Shown: positions 36,676-45,588 of the stretch, in pieces | How positions within the stretch are numbered: the first letter of the stretch is position 1 | How the letters are laid out: each line of letters opens with the position of its first letter | Assembly: GCF_013033965.1 (NCBI RefSeq) | Contig: NZ_WQFE01000011.1 | Span: forward strand, 1-64,000 | Direction of reading: 5' to 3' | Length of the DNA stretch: 64,000 nucleotides | DNA from: Ruegeria atlantica | GTDB taxonomy: Bacteria > Pseudomonadota > Alphaproteobacteria > Rhodobacterales > Rhodobacteraceae | The notes under the pieces: generated by a model | Database searches by the model: none | What the model saw: the letters and a program-made list of their open reading frames with translations, nothing else | Told to the model about the DNA's origin: nothing | Program-made: the position numbers and the translations under genes

Positions 36676-37995
36676 TTAGTTTCCATAAACATATCCGGGC
36701 AGCCACAGGGCGATTTCCGGGAAAATCATGATGATTGTCAGGGCCAGGACCATCACGCCGACAAAAGGGAAGATCGAGGTGTAGATGTCCTTCAACCCGA
36801 TCTCGGGCGGGGCCATCGCCCGCATCAGGAACAGGTTGTAGCCGAAGGGCGGCGTCATATAGGCGATCTGGGTCGTGATCGTGTAGAGCACCCCGTACCA
36901 GATCAGATCAAAGCCCAGCGCGCCGACCAGCGGCACGTAGAGCGGGGCGACGATGACCAGCATGGCCGTGTCGTCCAAGAACGTACCCATGACGATAAAG
37001 CTTAGCTGCATCAGAATCAGGATCATCCAAGGCGACAGGCCAAGTTGGTCCGTGAACAGGTTGTCGATGGCTTTCACTGCGCCCAGACCATCGAATACGG
37101 CCCCAAAGCCCAGCGCGGCCAGAATGATCCACATGAACATGCAGGAAATGGCAAGCGTCTGCTTGGTGCAATCCTCAAAAATCTTCCAGGTCATCCGCCG
37201 TTTGATGACGGACACGGCCAAAGCGGTCAGCGCACCGATGGCCGAGCTTTCGACCAGCGACGTCCAGCCATTCACAAAGGGAACCATCATCGCGGCGAAG
37301 ATGATCAGCGGCAGCGCCCCTGCCCCCAGTAGCCGGATTTTCTCGGCCCGTGGCACCTCATGCGCGTCTTCCATGGCGGGGCCAAGCTCGGGCTGAATGC
37401 GGCAGCGGATCCAGATATACAGGATGAACATCGCGGCCATCAGCAAGCCCGGAATGATCCCTGCCAGCCAAAGCTGCCCGACCGGTTGGCGCGCGATCAT
37501 CGCGTATAGAACCAGAACCACCGACGGCGGCACGAGGATACCCAAACTGGACCCGGCCTGAATTACTCCGGTCACCATTGTCTTGTCGTACCCGCGCCGC
37601 AAAAGCTCGGGCAGCGCGATGGTTGCGCCGATGGCCATGCCGGCGACGCTCAACCCGTTCATGGCCGAGACCAGCACCATCAGGCCGATCGTGCCGATGG
37701 CCAGACCGCCATTTACAGGTCCCATCCAGACGTGGAACATCCGGTAAAGGTCATCTGCAAGGCGGCTTTCGCTGAGCACGTAACCCATGAAGATGAACAT
37801 CGGCAGCGTCAGCAGCGGATACCATTTCATCAGCTTCATCGCGGCCGAGAACGTGATGTCCTGCCCGCCTGTTCCCCACAGCGCCAGCGCAGCAATAGTC
37901 GCAACGGCGCCAATCGCGCCAAAGACACGCTGACCTGTGAACAGCATCAGCATCATCAATGCGAACATGAAGATGGCGATATATTCCTGGCTCAT
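36676..37995 (-). CDS. dctM: TRAP transporter large permease
   Basis: A 439-aa inner-membrane protein with about twelve helices, the Na+-driven transport subunit of the TRAP system. MNGLSVAGMAIGAT, GSSLGILVPPSVVLVLYA and LDDTAMLVIVAPLYVPL are the expected conserved loops. The start is the ATG at 37993-37995, overlapping the dctQ stop by ATGA; a longer reading is only a run-through of the dctQ region. Confidence 0.93.
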   Translation of the reverse strand: MSQEYIAIFMFALMMLMLFTGQRVFGAIGAVATIAALALWGTGGQDITFSAAMKLMKWYPLLTLPMFIFMGYVLSESRLADDLYRMFHVWMGPVNGGLAIGTIGLMVLVSAMNGLSVAGMAIGATIALPELLRRGYDKTMVTGVIQAGSSLGILVPPSVVLVLYAMIARQPVGQLWLAGIIPGLLMAAMFILYIWIRCRIQPELGPAMEDAHEVPRAEKIRLLGAGALPLIIFAAMMVPFVNGWTSLVESSAIGALTALAVSVIKRRMTWKIFEDCTKQTLAISCMFMWIILAALGFGAVFDGLGAVKAIDNLFTDQLGLSPWMILILMQLSFIVMGTFLDDTAMLVIVAPLYVPLVGALGFDLIWYGVLYTITTQIAYMTPPFGYNLFLMRAMAPPEIGLKDIYTSIFPFVGVMVLALTIIMIFPEIALWLPGYVYGN

Positions 37996-38576
37996 GCCCG
38001 CGAGACCCCGATTTCCTGCCCGTTGATCCGGGCTATGTCTTTGAAGAATTCCGATATCGCCTGCAGCAGCATCAGGAAGAAGCCGAACACCATGATGGCC
38101 TTGACCGGCCAGATATACGGCCGCCACGCCGTTGATGACCGCTCCAACCTCCCAATTTCCTCACTGCCTGTCAGCAAACCGATGAAGTAGGAAACCGGTT
38201 CATCGCCCCAATAGCCAAGGCTGTAGGCTGTGGACCCAAGTCCGCCATAGAACAGCACACCCAGATAGAAGATCAGCAGCAGCACCGTGAAGGCATCGAA
38301 CCAGGCTTTCCGGTGCGGGCTCCAGTTGTGATAAAACAGGTCCATCCGCACGTTCGACCCCATCTGGATCGAATACGGGCCACCCATGATGTAATAGGTC
38401 ACCATCGCAAACTGAGCCATTTCCAGCGTCCAAAGCGATGGCAGAAAGAAGGTTTTCGAGATCGAGGACCAAAGCAGGATGCCCATCATCACGAACAGGC
38501 CCCACATCATGACCCGTCCGATCCGGTAATTGACCGCATCGACGATCCGCACATATGACGCCATCGCTTTGATCAC
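37992..38576 (-). CDS. dctQ: TRAP transporter small permease
   Basis: A 194-aa subunit with four helices that joins the binding protein and DctM. The MGGPYSIQMGSNVRMDLFY segment is characteristic of DctQ. It starts with GTG overlapping the stop of the upstream amidohydrolase gene (GTGA) and overlaps dctM by ATGA. All four genes are thus one unit under the promoter shared with the RpiR-type gene. Confidence 0.9.
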   Translation of the reverse strand: MIKAMASYVRIVDAVNYRIGRVMMWGLFVMMGILLWSSISKTFFLPSLWTLEMAQFAMVTYYIMGGPYSIQMGSNVRMDLFYHNWSPHRKAWFDAFTVLLLIFYLGVLFYGGLGSTAYSLGYWGDEPVSYFIGLLTGSEEIGRLERSSTAWRPYIWPVKAIMVFGFFLMLLQAISEFFKDIARINGQEIGVSRA

Positions 38577-39376
38577 GCTGCGCCCCCTTCTTGAAAACCA
38601 TTAAGGGTTCGCGTGATCCACGACACCAGACAATCGGCCATCGCCCTCTGTTGTTGGGGTGATCTGATCAGATCGTTGCGAATTTCGATCATGACGTTCG
38701 GCAAACCGGTCGGCAAAGCCTGTGTATCCAGAGTATGCGCCACGCCGTCCGCAGCCGAGTAAGGCTCATTCATGCGGGTCACAAAGGGGGTATCGGCCGG
38801 AACTGACTCCATCATCGCCTGCGCAAAGCGATCATCCACCCCGTGCAACACGCCCAGTTCCACGTCGCGCTTTTGCCCATGATACACCGGTGTAAAGCTG
38901 TGAATGGTAACCATAACCTCAAGACCGGAGCGATTGTCGGAAATCAATTCGGACAAAGCGTTGGCGAAAGGTTCATAGATGCCTTCGATCCTGTTGTGAC
39001 GCTCAATTTCGGACATGTCAGCGTTTGCCGGGATCAGATAATTCTCACTGCGCAAAGGCATCGCCCCGGCGGCTTCGGGCGGGCGATTGCAGTCATAGAC
39101 CAGCCTTGAAACACCGCCGTGCACCAATGGGGCCGTCATACGTTCGGCCATCAACCTGGCAACGGCCAATGCGCCCGGATCCCAAGCGATATGACTTTGC
39201 AAGGCATCTGCGGATAAACCCATGTCCCCCAATGCATCCGGTATGCGATTGGACGCGTGTTCACAGACCAGCACCACCGAAAAGGGGCCTTCCACCAAGT
39301 CCGTACAAACAACTTCTCCGAAGTCCAAGTTACTGCCCTGCGATTCCAAGAAAGACGTGTATGGAAAAATTTCCAC
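38573..39376 (-). CDS. N-formylglutamate amidohydrolase family protein
   Basis: A 267-aa zinc-dependent deformylase-like enzyme. CEHASNRIP near residue 38 and the later HSFTPVYHG and GLPNVMIEIRNDLI blocks are characteristic. The family includes HutG (histidine degradation) and other N-acyl amino-acid hydrolases; here it is the first gene of a TRAP operon, so it probably releases an amino acid from an imported N-formyl or N-acyl compound. GTG start at 39374-39376 with AAGG upstream; an out-of-frame ATG overlaps it. Confidence 0.87.
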   Translation of the reverse strand: MEIFPYTSFLESQGSNLDFGEVVCTDLVEGPFSVVLVCEHASNRIPDALGDMGLSADALQSHIAWDPGALAVARLMAERMTAPLVHGGVSRLVYDCNRPPEAAGAMPLRSENYLIPANADMSEIERHNRIEGIYEPFANALSELISDNRSGLEVMVTIHSFTPVYHGQKRDVELGVLHGVDDRFAQAMMESVPADTPFVTRMNEPYSAADGVAHTLDTQALPTGLPNVMIEIRNDLIRSPQQQRAMADCLVSWITRTLNGFQEGGAA

Positions 39377-39393
39377 ATGAGACCTTAGCCTGT

Positions 39394-39447
39394 CAATAAT
39401 TTTCCTGTCGAAATTTCGCCACTCTTGATCTTGCTGAAAAATTATTC
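39394..39447. promoter_or_regulatory. Candidate operator for the RpiR-type regulator
   Basis: Two near-identical motifs lie in opposite orientation in the divergent gap: CAATAATTTTC (39394-39404) and GAAAAATTATTC (39436-39447). A palindrome GAAATTTC lies between them (39410-39417). Such spaced inverted sites fit a dimeric or tetrameric RpiR-type regulator controlling both the TRAP operon and its own gene. The assignment is by position and symmetry only. Confidence 0.45.
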
Positions 39448-39482
39448 ACACTAAGGTGGAAAAGATGCAGGAGGAAAACCGA

Positions 39483-40352
39483 GTGCGGGTGACGGACAGG
39501 CTGCTGGCTCATAAAGACAAGATGACTCCGTCTGAGCGGCAGCTGGTCAGTGTTCTGCTGGACGACTACCCCATGGCCGGCCTTGGCAGCATCACCGAAC
39601 TGGCCAGCGCGGCCTCGGTGTCCACCACGACGGTCGCGCGGATGCTGCAAAAGACCGGATTTCACGGCTATCCGCAGTTTCAGGCCGCCCTGCGCGGCGA
39701 AGTGAAAGAGATGATCTTGGGACCGGTTGCCAAACGTGACCTCTGGCAGAACGACCTGCCGGAAGAGCACATCCTGAACCGGTATTCCCAACAGACACTC
39801 GCCAATCAAAAACGCACCATTGATGAGGTCGACCCGAAAGAATTCGACAGCTTCTGCAACCTGTTATGTGATCCAAACCGACGCATTTTCATAACCGGTG
39901 GCCGCATCACTGGTACATTCGCACAGTACCTGTACCTGCATCTGCAGATGATCCGCCCCGACGTGCGGTTGCTGCCGGTTGCGGCGTCGTGGACGCATGA
40001 TTTGCTGGACGTGCGGAAAGACGATGTACTGGTGGCGCTGGACGTGCGCCGCTATGAAAACGCATCTTTACTGATCGGCCAGCTGTGCCACGAACGCGAG
40101 GCCGAAATCGTCCTGTTCACCGATCAGTGGCGCTCACCCATTCATCGGCTGGCCAAACACACCTTTGCAGCGCGCATTTCCGTTCCGTCTGCGTGGGACT
40201 CCATGGCAGCCATTCTGGTTTTAATGGAATGCGTCATCGCCGAAGTACAGGAAAGGCTGTGGGATTCGGTCAAAGAGCGTACAGACGAGCTGGAACAAGC
40301 CTTTGATCGCACCAAACTGTTCCGGAAGTTCGGGCAAAGCACCAGTTCGTAA
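39483..40352 (+). CDS. RpiR/MurR-family transcription regulator
   Basis: About 289 aa. An N-terminal HTH_6 domain (TPSERQLVSVLL, ITELASAASVSTTTVARM) is followed by a SIS sugar-isomerase-like sensor domain with ITGGRITGTFAQYL. The best start is the GTG at 39483, with a full AGGAGG eight bases upstream. The ATG at 39465 and the GTG at 39456 are weaker alternatives. It probably regulates the divergent amidohydrolase-TRAP operon in response to the imported compound or its phosphorylated product. Confidence 0.85.
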   Translation: MRVTDRLLAHKDKMTPSERQLVSVLLDDYPMAGLGSITELASAASVSTTTVARMLQKTGFHGYPQFQAALRGEVKEMILGPVAKRDLWQNDLPEEHILNRYSQQTLANQKRTIDEVDPKEFDSFCNLLCDPNRRIFITGGRITGTFAQYLYLHLQMIRPDVRLLPVAASWTHDLLDVRKDDVLVALDVRRYENASLLIGQLCHEREAEIVLFTDQWRSPIHRLAKHTFAARISVPSAWDSMAAILVLMECVIAEVQERLWDSVKERTDELEQAFDRTKLFRKFGQSTSS

Positions 40353-40387
40353 CGCCTTTTCCCTTTCCGCGCGAACAACTGAGCGTG

Positions 40388-41317
40388 ATGAGTGTTGCCA
40401 GCCGCATGGCGGGCCGTCACTTTGAAGTTATGAGTTTTGTGACCGACAACCAACTGCCGCTTTTGATCCTGTTCTTTCTGATTGGGTCAATTGGCACGGC
40501 CTTTCTGTTCCGCAAACCGGCCGGGCATCGCGCCTGGAAACTTGCGGATCTCGTTTGGGTGGTGTTGGGCGGCGTCGGTGCATTGGTCGCGGTCATGGCA
40601 GGGCTTTACACCTCGGACAGTTCGCGGCTTGATCGTCAGATCGACGTCGCTTATGCCGCCACACTGGCCTTTGACCGCGATGCCGCGCGGTTCAGGCTGC
40701 GGTTCTGCGACCCCGCCTTTGATCCGGACACCGCTGTTCTTTGTGACAAGGTTGAATTCCTGTCAGCTTCAACCGCCAGCAACGCGGACCTGCCTCTGTT
40801 TATCGCCGTTACGAATGAGGTGGCCCCCCTGCAGGGCCTGCAATTTCTTTTTGGACGTCAGGCAAAAGACGAAAAAGACGACATGCGGGCAATGGCCGCC
40901 AAGGCCGATGCGTTCAACATCGACCAGTTCCTTGTCTTTACCACTCTGGATGACATGACAAAGGCCGCGATCGACAATATGCGTCGCAAGGTTCCTGCAA
41001 TTGCTGGTGACTACCTGATCCTCGCACAAAGCTACGATGACCTGGTCGAGCAGGTTGGCAAACTGAAAGACGAATGGGAGTACCTGCAAGACAACGCGCA
41101 TATACTTGTGCTGCAGATCATCGCGCTATGTCTTGTCAGCTTCGCCGCGCCTTTCCGTCTGGGCAAATCCGTTGTCGAATTGCGCGCATCGCTCAGCGCC
41201 GATAGTCCTGCGCCAGCCTCTCAGGATCTGCCCCCAGAAAATACCGGGACAGAGTCCACAGGTTCCGCGCCCCGCGACGCATCCATCCCGTCCGCTCATA
41301 ACGATCCGCGCTCGTAA
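40388..41317 (+). CDS. Membrane protein of unknown function
   Basis: About 309 aa. Two hydrophobic segments at the N-terminus (about residues 25-40 and 56-75), a long soluble region of about 150 aa that looks helical near its end, and a third membrane segment (about 240-258). The C-terminal 50 residues are rich in Ser, Pro and Ala and look disordered. Starts near 40385-40430 are uncertain because no ribosome site stands out. The last 125 bp overlap the convergent glycosyltransferase gene. No family recognised. Confidence 0.6.
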   Translation: MSVASRMAGRHFEVMSFVTDNQLPLLILFFLIGSIGTAFLFRKPAGHRAWKLADLVWVVLGGVGALVAVMAGLYTSDSSRLDRQIDVAYAATLAFDRDAARFRLRFCDPAFDPDTAVLCDKVEFLSASTASNADLPLFIAVTNEVAPLQGLQFLFGRQAKDEKDDMRAMAAKADAFNIDQFLVFTTLDDMTKAAIDNMRRKVPAIAGDYLILAQSYDDLVEQVGKLKDEWEYLQDNAHILVLQIIALCLVSFAAPFRLGKSVVELRASLSADSPAPASQDLPPENTGTESTGSAPRDASIPSAHNDPRS

Positions 41318-41867
41318 AAGCACGGCTGGGCAGCAAGGCAATGCGCGGCAAACTGCGGGCCAGGGCCACGTCCTCCATCAACGGCTGGTCGGGAAAGCCC
41401 CCGGCTTTTTGATACATCACGCGCGGCACCAACAGGCCCTGATCGCCATAAGGAAGCCCGAACAGCCGACTGCGCAGGTTAGCCCAGCCCGCCACCCAGG
41501 TCGGTGCAAACCCTGCGGCCCGGAACGCCAGTCGAAACGCTGCCGGTTCGCCGGTTTCCAAATGATCGCCAACAGGTCTGCTCCAACCATCCTGCAGAAT
41601 GGTGTCCGCGTGCAGCACAAGTAGCCAGTCGCCCTTGGCCCTATCGCAACCACGGCATAATTGCCCCCCGCGCGATGCTTGCCCGGTGACGATCTCAGCG
41701 CCGGCCTCATCTGCAATTTCAAGGGTCTGATCTGTCGAGCAGCCATCAGAAACGATCAACTCGCGGATCAGTCCGGCATGCAGACCCTCCATCAACGCGC
41801 CAAGGGTCGCGGGAAGGGTTTCAGCCGAATTCAAGGTCGGGATTACGATGCTAATCGGCGCAGGCAC
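41193..41867 (-). CDS. Glycosyltransferase family 2 (TIGR04283-like)
   Basis: A 224-aa GT-A fold transferase. SIVIPTLNSAETLP at the start, VSDGCSTDQT and the HADT metal motif (LVLHADTILQ) near residue 84-91 are intact, and QGLLVPRVMYQKAGGF completes the acceptor side. The closest group I recall is TIGR04283, seen next to arsenosugar genes, but no such context exists here. It starts with GTG and has AGAGGG upstream. Its 3' end overlaps the convergent membrane gene by 125 bp. Confidence 0.82.
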   Translation of the reverse strand: MPAPISIVIPTLNSAETLPATLGALMEGLHAGLIRELIVSDGCSTDQTLEIADEAGAEIVTGQASRGGQLCRGCDRAKGDWLLVLHADTILQDGWSRPVGDHLETGEPAAFRLAFRAAGFAPTWVAGWANLRSRLFGLPYGDQGLLVPRVMYQKAGGFPDQPLMEDVALARSLPRIALLPSRAFTSADRYERTGWMRRGARNLWTLSRYFLGADPERLAQDYRR

Positions 41868-41941
41868 GGCGGAAACCCTCTGGTCATGGCAGCGGAAACT
41901 CCTATATCACGATGCCCGAGGAAAAGACGAGGACAACTCAG

Positions 41942-42679
41942 ATGCCCAACCGCCGAATTTTGCGCCTGAGCGGCTCGGACACCGACAGCTTTCTGCAGGG
42001 GTTGGTGACGAACGATCTATCTGCGTTGGACAATGGGCTGGTCTACGCCGCCTTACTGACCCCTCAGGGCAAGTATCTGGCGGACTTCTTTCTGAAACGG
42101 GATGAGGACTCGGTTTTGCTGGATGTCGCCGAAGAGCTGGCCGATGGCTTGGCGAAACGTCTCGGCATGTACAAGCTGCGTGCAAATGTCAGTATCGAAA
42201 ACAGCGGGCTGAACCTGCGGCGCGGAACCGGCCCCGCGCCCGAAGGCGCCCTGCCCGACCCGCGCCACCCGGACATGGGGTGGCGGTCCTATTCCACGGC
42301 TCCCGAAAGCGACGACGGCACCGATTGGGATGCGATCCGTGTACGTCACTGCATCCCTGAAACGGGTATCGAATTGACCCCCGACAGTTACATCCTTGAG
42401 GCCGGGTTCGAGGCGTTGAATGGCGTGGACTTCAAGAAAGGCTGTTATGTCGGGCAAGAAGTCACTGCGCGCATGAAACACAAGACTGAACTTCGCAAAG
42501 GCCTGCGCAGCGTCAGCGTAAGCGGTTCGGCAGCGGTTGGCACGCCGATTACCTCGGGCGGAAAACCGGTAGGAACATTGTTCACCCAATCAGGCGGTCG
42601 CGGGATCGCCTATTTGCGTCTGGACCGCGCGGGTGACGACATGCAGGCCGAAGACGCCACCATTCGGCTTGACGCTTGA
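41942..42679 (+). CDS. ygfZ: YgfZ/GcvT-like folate-binding protein
   Basis: A 245-aa protein of the YgfZ/IBA57 family, which uses folate in iron-sulfur cluster maturation. The signature KGCYVGQEVTAR is at about residues 169-180, with the conserved Cys. SFLQGLVTNDL near the start matches the family as well. An earlier ATG (41912) adds ten unconserved residues. Single gene, divergent from the glycosyltransferase. Confidence 0.9.
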   Translation: MPNRRILRLSGSDTDSFLQGLVTNDLSALDNGLVYAALLTPQGKYLADFFLKRDEDSVLLDVAEELADGLAKRLGMYKLRANVSIENSGLNLRRGTGPAPEGALPDPRHPDMGWRSYSTAPESDDGTDWDAIRVRHCIPETGIELTPDSYILEAGFEALNGVDFKKGCYVGQEVTARMKHKTELRKGLRSVSVSGSAAVGTPITSGGKPVGTLFTQSGGRGIAYLRLDRAGDDMQAEDATIRLDA

Positions 42680-42785
42680 CATGTTGCCGAACCGGCACGG
42701 CTCACCAACCGACCGAAATCGTTTGATTTGAACATATTCAGGCGCACTGTCACACTGGTTTGAACTCTTCAAACCGGATGCACGT

Positions 42786-43730
42786 ATGTTCAAGTTATAC
42801 AGAGCGATCTGGCGGGCCAGCGCCGGACGGCAGATCATTCTCATTGTTCTATCCATTGCGATCGCGGGTCTGGCTGCGGTGCCGCTGGAGTTTCAGCGCG
42901 ATATCATCAACCACCTGACCGCAGAAAATGTCAGCACCGACAAGCTCATTCAATTGGGAGCAGGTATGATGGCCGTCATACTGCTAAGCCTCGCCCTGAA
43001 GTGGCTGTTGGGATATCGCGCCGGGACCCTAGGAGAAGATCTGATCCGCATGATCCGACAAAGGCTGCTTCGGCGTGCCGAAGACATCAATGTCTCGGGT
43101 GAAGCGGTGCGCAAGGGCACAATGACCACGGCAATTTCAGCCGAGGCCGAAGAGTTGGGGAAATTTGCAGGCGGCGCGTTCTCGGATCCGGTCGTTCAGA
43201 TCGGCACATTGATCAGTGTGATCGGATATATCTCATCAACCCAACCGGGGCTGGGCATGATCGCTTTTTCGATGATCGTGCCGCAGATCGTCATCGTGCT
43301 GATCTCTCAACGCAAGGTGAACATCTTTGTCGCCGAGCGTGTCCGGATCCTGCGCGGCGCCACCGACAAGCTGAACGCCGAGCAGATCAATGAAATCGCA
43401 CGCGAGGTTGAAGCACAGTTCGACGATATCTATGAAACCCGACGCAAGATGTTCATTTGGAAGCTATCAGCCAAGTTTCTGCTGAGCGTCATAAACGGCG
43501 CCGGAACAGTCGGCGTCCTGATGTTGGGCGGCTACTTGGTTATGAACGGAAAAACTGATGTCGGAACCGTGGTCGCCGCCACAAGCGGGCTGAGCCGCAT
43601 TCAGGGCCCCACGGCATTTCTGATCGCCTTTTACAGGCAGGTCAGCGCCAATCGCATCAAATATGACCTGATGCTCGAACTATTTGGTCCTCACCCGGAA
43701 CGCTATCGCCAAATAAATCGGCGTAGCTGA
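42786..43730 (+). CDS. ABC transporter membrane domain without ATPase
   Basis: A 314-aa protein with five to six helices that match an ABC exporter-type membrane domain (for example GEDLIRMIRQRLLRRAEDI, the coupling-helix region). It ends shortly after the last helix, and no Walker A, signature or Walker B motif follows. The next gene on either side is unrelated (ygfZ and efp). Stand-alone membrane halves do occur in Alphaproteobacteria; the partner ATPase, if any, lies outside the window. Confidence 0.75.
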   Translation: MFKLYRAIWRASAGRQIILIVLSIAIAGLAAVPLEFQRDIINHLTAENVSTDKLIQLGAGMMAVILLSLALKWLLGYRAGTLGEDLIRMIRQRLLRRAEDINVSGEAVRKGTMTTAISAEAEELGKFAGGAFSDPVVQIGTLISVIGYISSTQPGLGMIAFSMIVPQIVIVLISQRKVNIFVAERVRILRGATDKLNAEQINEIAREVEAQFDDIYETRRKMFIWKLSAKFLLSVINGAGTVGVLMLGGYLVMNGKTDVGTVVAATSGLSRIQGPTAFLIAFYRQVSANRIKYDLMLELFGPHPERYRQINRRS

Positions 43731-43788
43731 CGAAAAAACCGCGCGGTACAGGTCCACGCGGCTCATAATTGATCTGGCAAGCGCAGGG

Positions 43789-44352
43789 TTACGCGCGTTC
43801 CGAATAGTCCATGGTTTCGGTGTTTACCACGATCATCTCATCCTGACCGATAAAGGGCGGCACCATGACTTTGACGCCGTTGTCCAGAATGGCCGGCTTG
43901 AACGAATTCGCGGCGGTCTGACCTTTGACCACCGGCTCGGTCTCAACGATCTTGCAAGTCACTTTCTGCGGCAGCGTGGCGTTCAAAGCCTCGCTTTCAT
44001 AAAATTCGACAACAATTGTCATGCCGTCCTGCAGAAACGGGCGACGCTCACCCAGCAGCTCCGCGGGCAATTCGATCTGCTCATAGGTCTCGGAATCCAT
44101 GAACACCAGCATGCCGTCGGATTCGTACAGGAACTGCTGATCTTTCTGCTCAAGACGTACGCGCTCTACCTTGTCCGCCGAGCGAAACCGCTCGTTCAAC
44201 TTCGAGCCATTGCGCAGGTTGCGCAGTTCGACCTGCGCAAATGCGCCGCCTTTACCGGGCTTTACGTGGTCAACTTTAACCGCGGCCCACAGCCCGTCGT
44301 TATGCTCAAGCACATTTCCAGGGCGAATTTCGTTCCCATTTATCTTGGGCAT
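43789..44352 (-). CDS. efp: Elongation factor P
   Basis: A 187-aa translation factor that relieves ribosome stalling at proline stretches. The three beta domains are complete. The residue at the tip of domain I is Lys34 in KPGKGGAF, the site that is beta-lysylated by EpmA/EpmB in many bacteria. No epmA or epmB is in the window. The adjacent AT-rich region carries its promoter. Confidence 0.96.
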   Translation of the reverse strand: MPKINGNEIRPGNVLEHNDGLWAAVKVDHVKPGKGGAFAQVELRNLRNGSKLNERFRSADKVERVRLEQKDQQFLYESDGMLVFMDSETYEQIELPAELLGERRPFLQDGMTIVVEFYESEALNATLPQKVTCKIVETEPVVKGQTAANSFKPAILDNGVKVMVPPFIGQDEMIVVNTETMDYSERA

Positions 44353-44570
44353 GAGTAAAATCCTTCACAAACGGTTGATGCGTCAGTTCCCGTCCCTATA
44401 TCTGGCGGGAACACACCTGACAAGACAACGAGACCTAGTGCTGCACTTGCAGCAAGCTATGCAAATGACGCAACGCAACTATGCATTTTAAGTGTATCCG
44501 AATCGCACTTAATCGGTCATAAGAACCGTCACGCCGAAAATGCAAGAGCAAGAACAACAAGGAAAACGAG

Positions 44571-44891
44571 ATGAGAGATTTCGTTGACGGCACTGCCTTT
44601 AACAACGAGCAAGGCAATCGTGCACGCAAACTTTTCGCGGCCGTGGTACTGGCAGCACTGGATGACGCTATTGCCGATGACAAGAAGTATGGCAATGGCC
44701 CGGAGCAGATCGCCCGTTGGGCGCGCTCTCGTGATGGCCGCGAAGTTCTGTCCTGTGCGGGTATCGACCCGAATGAACGGGTTGTCGGCGGACTGATGGA
44801 GTTCGTTGGACGCGGTGTTCGCACCTCGGTTGCGCTGTCGCGCGAAGAAAGCGAACGTCGTAACGCCGCCCAACAAGCAGAAGCCGCCTGA
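44571..44891 (+). CDS. Small conserved Rhodobacterales protein (DUF6280-like)
   Basis: A 106-aa protein beginning MRDFVDGTAFNNEQGNRARK, rich in Ala and charged residues and mostly helical. I know near-identical proteins from many Rhodobacteraceae under DUF6280; function unknown. Ribosome site GAAAACGAG is weak. A very strong terminator follows 21 bases after the stop, and the high conservation suggests good expression. It is divergent from efp. Confidence 0.82.
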   Translation: MRDFVDGTAFNNEQGNRARKLFAAVVLAALDDAIADDKKYGNGPEQIARWARSRDGREVLSCAGIDPNERVVGGLMEFVGRGVRTSVALSREESERRNAAQQAEAA

Positions 44892-44912
44892 TCCAAGGCG
44901 ACTATCGCATGA

Positions 44913-44945
44913 AAAAGCGCGCTCCCTCGCCGGGAGCGCGCTTTT
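44913..44945. terminator. Bidirectional terminator
   Basis: A perfect 14-bp stem (44913-44926 with 44932-44945) with a 5-base loop, flanked by A run on one side and T run on the other. It ends the DUF6280-like gene from the left and the convergent YdjM-like gene (stop at 44959) from the right. Confidence 0.93.
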
Positions 44946-44958
44946 CTTATGGCACCCA

Positions 44959-45528
44959 TCAAAAGAACAAAAGCCACTGTCGCACGACCCATAGCTCGGC
45001 CGCTAACAGTATAGCAAAGAATGCTTTGGCCCAGATGGGCATGCCGCGACGCCACAGAACAGCGTATGACGCGACGCAGAGGACGGCTGAAATGGGCGCG
45101 ATCCATAAGGCGTGATGCGCGCTGTCCCAGTAACTGAACGGGCTGTGAAACACCCAGTTGCTGATTGGCCAGAACTGCGGTCGCCCATCTCCTGCATGCA
45201 ACAGAAAATCCATCGAAAGGTGCAAAAGCGCTGCAGAGGCTCCGACGGTTACCAGCCGCCATTCTCGCCACCACCCGATCAGCAGAGCAAATCCCCAAAG
45301 GACAAAGGAATTGTCGATTGCAAACACGGTCTGCCAGCTGTCGGAAAAGTACAGCTGATTGAAGACCACGCTTGGCGGTATCCCAAGCACGTAAAGGGAT
45401 GTACCTGCCATCACATAGAGTGAGAGATCCGGAAGCAATGACCCCAATAGGACTACCCACAGGATGCGACCATGGGCCGGGCGGGCAAAGGCGGCAGCTC
45501 CGATCAAAAGATGCGCTGGCGTGTTCAA
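44959..45528 (-). CDS. YdjM-like membrane protein, TTG start
   Basis: About 189 aa with four to five membrane helices. [20 protein letters not shown] and [15 protein letters not shown] resemble the inner-membrane metal-dependent hydrolase family of YdjM. I recall such genes beside cobQ in Rhodobacteraceae, where they are sometimes annotated as cobalamin-related by proximity only. The reading begins with TTG at 45526-45528 (NTPAHLLIG follows) after AAGGA; a longer TTG start at 45552 is possible. Divergent from cobQ. Confidence 0.7.
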   Translation of the reverse strand: MNTPAHLLIGAAAFARPAHGRILWVVLLGSLLPDLSLYVMAGTSLYVLGIPPSVVFNQLYFSDSWQTVFAIDNSFVLWGFALLIGWWREWRLVTVGASAALLHLSMDFLLHAGDGRPQFWPISNWVFHSPFSYWDSAHHALWIAPISAVLCVASYAVLWRRGMPIWAKAFFAILLAAELWVVRQWLLFF

Positions 45529-45588
45529 CTTTGGCTTTTCCTTTGCCTGCAAATCAGGTCATCTGCGCGTCAACATAGGAGACAGGCC

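Noticed and set aside
45472..45588. A longer cobQ reading upstream of 45589
   Set aside because: It runs through the start region of the divergent gene and adds unrelated residues; AGGAG precedes the ATG at 45589.
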